Source of the DNA: Algoriphagus kandeliae
GTDB lineage: Bacteria > Bacteroidota > Bacteroidia > Cytophagales > Cyclobacteriaceae
Assembly: GCF_004571135.1 (NCBI RefSeq)
Contig: NZ_SPSB01000001.1
Span: forward strand, 930,001 to 994,000
Reading direction: 5' to 3'
DNA: 64,000 nucleotides
The notes below the pieces were generated by a model, which saw nothing but the letters and a program-made list of their open reading frames with translations, was not told the DNA's origin and did no database searches. Position 1 is the first letter of the stretch. Every line of letters starts with the position of its first letter. Position numbers and translations under genes: made by a program. Shown here piece by piece: positions 61,236 through 64,000 of the stretch.

Positions 61236-62483
61236 TTAATGAGTTGGCATAAAGGAATGAATAACCGCCTCTGCGGCTATTCTACCTGAGGTCATTGCTG
61301 CATTGATTGATCCATTCAACAAGTAATCACCTGCCAAATAAACCTGATCTGAAATCTTACACTCCGTAAAAGGAATAGTGTATTTTAAATCATCAACATG
61401 AGGTAATGCATAGTTGATATGGTAACTTTTAATGAATTTGAAGAAATCAGATTTAATCCCTGAAATTTGGCTCAATTCTTTTTGAACTTGCCGAATTAGC
61501 TCTTTTTCGTCCAAATCAGATTCCAACACCGTTACGGATAACAACGCCTTTCCATCTTTGCTGTATTCAGGAGAAACATCATCCATAAAGACAATATTAT
61601 TTACCAGATGCTCACCCGGTAATAACCCAATCATAGGACGAGCCAAAAAGGATTTTTGAAGGGAAAAATAAAGGTTTATCACCGATTGAGGAGGGGCAAA
61701 CTGTCCTTGAAGCTGCTTCATCACTTTATCCGGTTGAACAGCTATAATGATTCGATCGGCCTCTAATTGTTCCCCATTTTTAAGTAAAACGGTTGATCCC
61801 TGAACCTCTTCAACTGGATGATTGAAATAAATCTGAGTGGAACTAAGCTGCTCCCGAATCATTGCCGGAATCTCCCCCATTCCCTTTTCAGGCACAGCAG
61901 CATGTCCAATTGCAAACATTTTAAAAATAAACTCAAACATTCGGGAGGAAGTATTCAAGTGCTTTTCTAAAAAAATGCCCCTGAAAAACGGTTTGAAGAA
62001 ATTCTCGATGATTTGATCAGAAAAACCATAATCCTTCAAATACTGATGGGTGGGAATACTCTTAGAACTGAAAATTTCATCTAAACTTTTTTGTTTCAGA
62101 TCTTGAGTCAGTGTAAACATCTTTACCTTATCCATAAAGGTCCCCACTTTAGAAAATGCCATACTGACAACCTTCAAAGGATTCCTCAATGGATCAGAAA
62201 TGATATAGGATTCGTTTTCATCAAAAATGACTGCTCCCGGATCAAATTTTTTGAGATGAAGTGCCTGAAAATCCAAATACTTTTTTACTTCTGGATAAGC
62301 AGTATTTAAAACCTGAAATCCGTGATCCAGTAAAAAACCATCTACTTCATCTGTCTTCATTCTACCACCTATGCGGTCAGATGCCTCTAAAATTATGGGC
62401 TGAAATCCGGATTTTTCTAATTCTAAAGCAGCTATCAAGCCGGACAATCCGGCACCGATAATGTAAATTTTTTCTTCTTTCAT
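61236..62483 (-). CDS. FAD-dependent amine-oxidase-type oxidoreductase
   Basis: 415 residues of the flavin amine oxidase/protoporphyrinogen oxidase superfamily. The dinucleotide-binding motif is IYIIGAGLSGLIAALELE (residues 6-23), followed by ILEASDRIGGRM, and the C-terminal FAD loop is VYLAGDYLLNGSINAAMTSGRIAAE. No membrane segment. The middle (about 150-300) is variable and gives no substrate; carotenoid-type desaturases and amine oxidases share this plan. It lies convergent with the ThuA-like gene and divergent from the serine hydrolase gene. Confidence 0.85.
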   Translation of the reverse strand: MKEEKIYIIGAGLSGLIAALELEKSGFQPIILEASDRIGGRMKTDEVDGFLLDHGFQVLNTAYPEVKKYLDFQALHLKKFDPGAVIFDENESYIISDPLRNPLKVVSMAFSKVGTFMDKVKMFTLTQDLKQKSLDEIFSSKSIPTHQYLKDYGFSDQIIENFFKPFFRGIFLEKHLNTSSRMFEFIFKMFAIGHAAVPEKGMGEIPAMIREQLSSTQIYFNHPVEEVQGSTVLLKNGEQLEADRIIIAVQPDKVMKQLQGQFAPPQSVINLYFSLQKSFLARPMIGLLPGEHLVNNIVFMDDVSPEYSKDGKALLSVTVLESDLDEKELIRQVQKELSQISGIKSDFFKFIKSYHINYALPHVDDLKYTIPFTECKISDQVYLAGDYLLNGSINAAMTSGRIAAEAVIHSFMPTH

Positions 62484-62646
62484 AGTCTACTGGGTAAAAT
62501 TGCAGAAAACAATTTTCTTTAGAAAGTGCTAATTTCTATTCATCAATAACTGATGATTAGGCAAAGAGTTTGATCCAAATTGATCAAATACACCAATGGT
62601 CTCAGCCAATTCAAAGCTTTTTCTTAAAATCACAAAAAAATCCAAA

Positions 62647-63861
62647 ATGAAGAATTTATTCCTGCTGGCTATCATCCTAACATTTGGAGCATTTCAAATA
62701 AGTGCCCAAACCTACTTTCCTGAAAAGGGAAATTGGGAGAAAAAATCTCCAGAAGAACTCAACCTTAACCCAGAAAAAATTCAGGAAGCCATTGAATTCG
62801 CTATTTCTCACGAAAGCGATGCTAATCCAAATTTGAAAATCGCACATTACGAAAGTGCCTTTGGAAGAGAGCCTTTTGGCTATCCAATTGGTCCTATGAA
62901 AACACGAGGACCTGCCACCGGTGTGATCATTTACAAAGGCTATGTGGTTGGTCAATGGGGCGACCCAAATCGAGTGGATTTGACCTTTTCAGTAGCGAAA
63001 AGTTTCTTATCGACTACAGCAGGGCTTGCCGTAGAAGAAGGACTGATTCGAAGTGAGCACGATCTGGTTTACCCCTACATGGCTCCAATTTACCCATACA
63101 GACCAGAGCGTCTTGGTATGAATAAAGCCGATCATTTTGAAGAGGAGGATGTTTTTGAGCTTTTTGACACAGAACATAACCGAAAAATAACCTGGGATCA
63201 TCTCTTAAGACAAACTTCTGATTGGGAAGGAAACCTTTGGGGAAAACCTGATTGGGCAGATCGTCCAGCCGAAGGAGTCGCACAAAAGCGGGCCAGGCCG
63301 CAAAATGAACCTGGAAGCAAGTATGAATACAATGATACTCGAGTAAATGTCTTAGCACTCGCACTTTTGAATATTTGGCGAAAGCCACTTCCAATCGTCC
63401 TAAAAGAAAAAATTATGGACCCAATCGGAGCAAGTGATACCTGGAGATGGACAGGCTATGAAAACTCCTTTATAGTTATGGATGGGCAAATCGTTCAATC
63501 TGTCAGCGGAGGTTCCCACTGGGGAGGCGGAATGATGCTTTCAGCTTGGGACCAAGCCCGATTCGGGTATTTGACCCTTCGAAACGGAAACTGGGGAGGA
63601 AAGCAATTGATATCCGAGGAATGGATCAAAAAGTCAAAAATTCCTACTCCTGCCAATCCCGGGTATGGATTTATGAATTATTTCTTGAATCAAGATAAAC
63701 AACAAGTGCCTGCCGCTCCTGAAACTGCCTTTTTGCATATTGGGGCAGGAACTAACATGATTTATGTTGATCCTGAAAATGATTTAGTAATTGTTGCAAG
63801 ATGGATTCCAAATGGAGACAAAGCTGAATTGGTCCGATTAGTTTTAGAAAGTATCCAATAA
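62647..63861 (+). CDS. Serine hydrolase, class C beta-lactamase family (second copy)
   Basis: 404 residues from the ATG at 62647, chosen because a signal peptide (KNLFLLAIILTFGAFQISAQ) begins there; the frame is open from 62596. The nucleophile motif is SVAK (S115, K118), the Tyr motif is YND, and the third box is SHWGGG. It resembles the serine hydrolase at 3619 in fold but not closely in sequence. A periplasmic esterase or peptidase role is likely; beta-lactam hydrolysis cannot be assumed. A small monooxygenase-like gene starts 11 bases after its stop and is probably co-transcribed. Confidence 0.87.
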   Translation: MKNLFLLAIILTFGAFQISAQTYFPEKGNWEKKSPEELNLNPEKIQEAIEFAISHESDANPNLKIAHYESAFGREPFGYPIGPMKTRGPATGVIIYKGYVVGQWGDPNRVDLTFSVAKSFLSTTAGLAVEEGLIRSEHDLVYPYMAPIYPYRPERLGMNKADHFEEEDVFELFDTEHNRKITWDHLLRQTSDWEGNLWGKPDWADRPAEGVAQKRARPQNEPGSKYEYNDTRVNVLALALLNIWRKPLPIVLKEKIMDPIGASDTWRWTGYENSFIVMDGQIVQSVSGGSHWGGGMMLSAWDQARFGYLTLRNGNWGGKQLISEEWIKKSKIPTPANPGYGFMNYFLNQDKQQVPAAPETAFLHIGAGTNMIYVDPENDLVIVARWIPNGDKAELVRLVLESIQ

Positions 63862-63872
63862 TTGCGCTTCAA

Positions 63873-64000
63873 ATGATTGCTCCTACTCCAAATCCGCCTT
63901 ATTACGCAGTGATTTTCACAAATTATTTAACTGAAAATCAAGATGGATACCATGAAATGGCTGAACGCATGGTGGAATTGGCAAAGGAGCAATCGGGCTA
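63873..64000 (+). CDS. Antibiotic-biosynthesis-monooxygenase-like protein (N-terminal part only)
   Basis: A frame of 42 codons runs off the window edge. The product opens PTPNPPYYAVIFTNYL, then ENQDGYHEMAERMVELAKEQSG. The pattern of a first beta strand with YYAVIFT followed by a helix carrying GYxxMAxxMxxLAxxQ is that of small ABM-fold dimeric alpha/beta-barrel proteins. This is based on about 40 residues only. The ATG is 11 bases after the serine hydrolase stop. Confidence 0.65.
   Translation, partial: MIAPTPNPPYYAVIFTNYLTENQDGYHEMAERMVELAKEQSG

Noticed and set aside
62647..63861. Beta-lactam resistance gene
   Set aside because: SxxK, YxN and HxGG motifs show only the fold; most such secreted proteins in Bacteroidota are esterases or peptidases.
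1..64000. CRISPR arrays, insertion sequences, integrase/attachment sites, tRNA or rRNA genes
   Set aside because: No regularly spaced repeats, transposase genes, terminal inverted repeats or RNA gene structures were recognised on reading the window; weak examples could have been missed without a search tool.

Overview
The window looks like chromosome from a Bacteroidota member of the order Cytophagales, probably a marine Cyclobacteriaceae-type heterotroph (Algoriphagus-like). This is inferred from two proteins with C-terminal type IX secretion (T9SS) sorting domains, from Bacteroidota-type promoters (TTTG, 17-21 nt, TAnnTTTG), and from families common in that phylum: DUF1573, DUF2911, DUF2452, PmoA-like, ThuA, LytTR with a membrane domain, and LmbE/PIG-L with an SSS symporter. 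No tRNA, rRNA, CRISPR array, insertion sequence or prophage was seen. Coding density is high and no gene-free stretch exceeds 200 bases.

Layout. 1-2.8 kb: a YkgJ-type cysteine-cluster protein (cut by the window edge) and a CvfB-like S1 protein face a 3-hydroxybutyryl-CoA dehydrogenase and a deoxynucleoside kinase. 2.9-6.9 kb: a minus-strand block with a 48-residue membrane protein, DUF2452, an unknown protein and a membrane-anchored LytTR regulator, followed by a serine hydrolase and a duplicated-domain secreted protein. A pair of direct repeats lies between the regulator and the hydrolase. 7-11.5 kb: orphan Hpt protein, S9 peptidase and lipoprotein gamma-glutamyltransferase. 11.7-16.7 kb: DUF900 hydrolase plus an M19-type dipeptidase, then tryptophan 2,3-dioxygenase divergent from glutaryl-CoA dehydrogenase. 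16.7-23.4 kb: a 1497-residue T9SS phosphoesterase, a DUF1573 protein and trpS.

24-29 kb: an acyl-CoA catabolic operon (SDR, ACAD10/11-type dehydrogenase, ACAD10/11-type APH kinase, variant 3-hydroxyacyl-CoA dehydrogenase) opposite an MDR oxidoreductase. The gene set resembles the 4-hydroxyacid route known from levulinate catabolism and mammalian ACAD10/11. 29-39.6 kb: a long minus-strand run holA - large TPR protein - outer-membrane barrel - SPOR protein - ExbB - ExbD - TonB-like - folC - trmB, whose envelope members look like a Tol-Pal-like machine.

39.7-50 kb: TPR protein, universal stress protein, 2-hydroxyacid dehydrogenase, DUF2911 protein, then PIG-L deacetylase - 34-residue membrane protein - SSS symporter, a PagL-like lipid A deacylase and a TPR protein. 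50-58 kb: gyrA, a predicted barrel protein, a small secreted protein, rpe, a T9SS subtilase with a lipoprotein, and a TrpF-like protein that lacks both catalytic residues. 58-64 kb: aldo/keto reductase, PmoA-like and ThuA proteins, an FAD oxidoreductase, a second serine hydrolase and the start of an antibiotic-biosynthesis-monooxygenase-like gene.

Several starts were moved downstream from the longest open frame, because the longest frame began at TTG or GTG and a better ATG with a signal peptide or tight coupling lay inside. The most interesting points are the split ACAD10/11-like operon, the Tol-Pal-like cluster, two unlisted small membrane proteins, the degenerate TrpF paralog and the LytTR-linked direct repeats.
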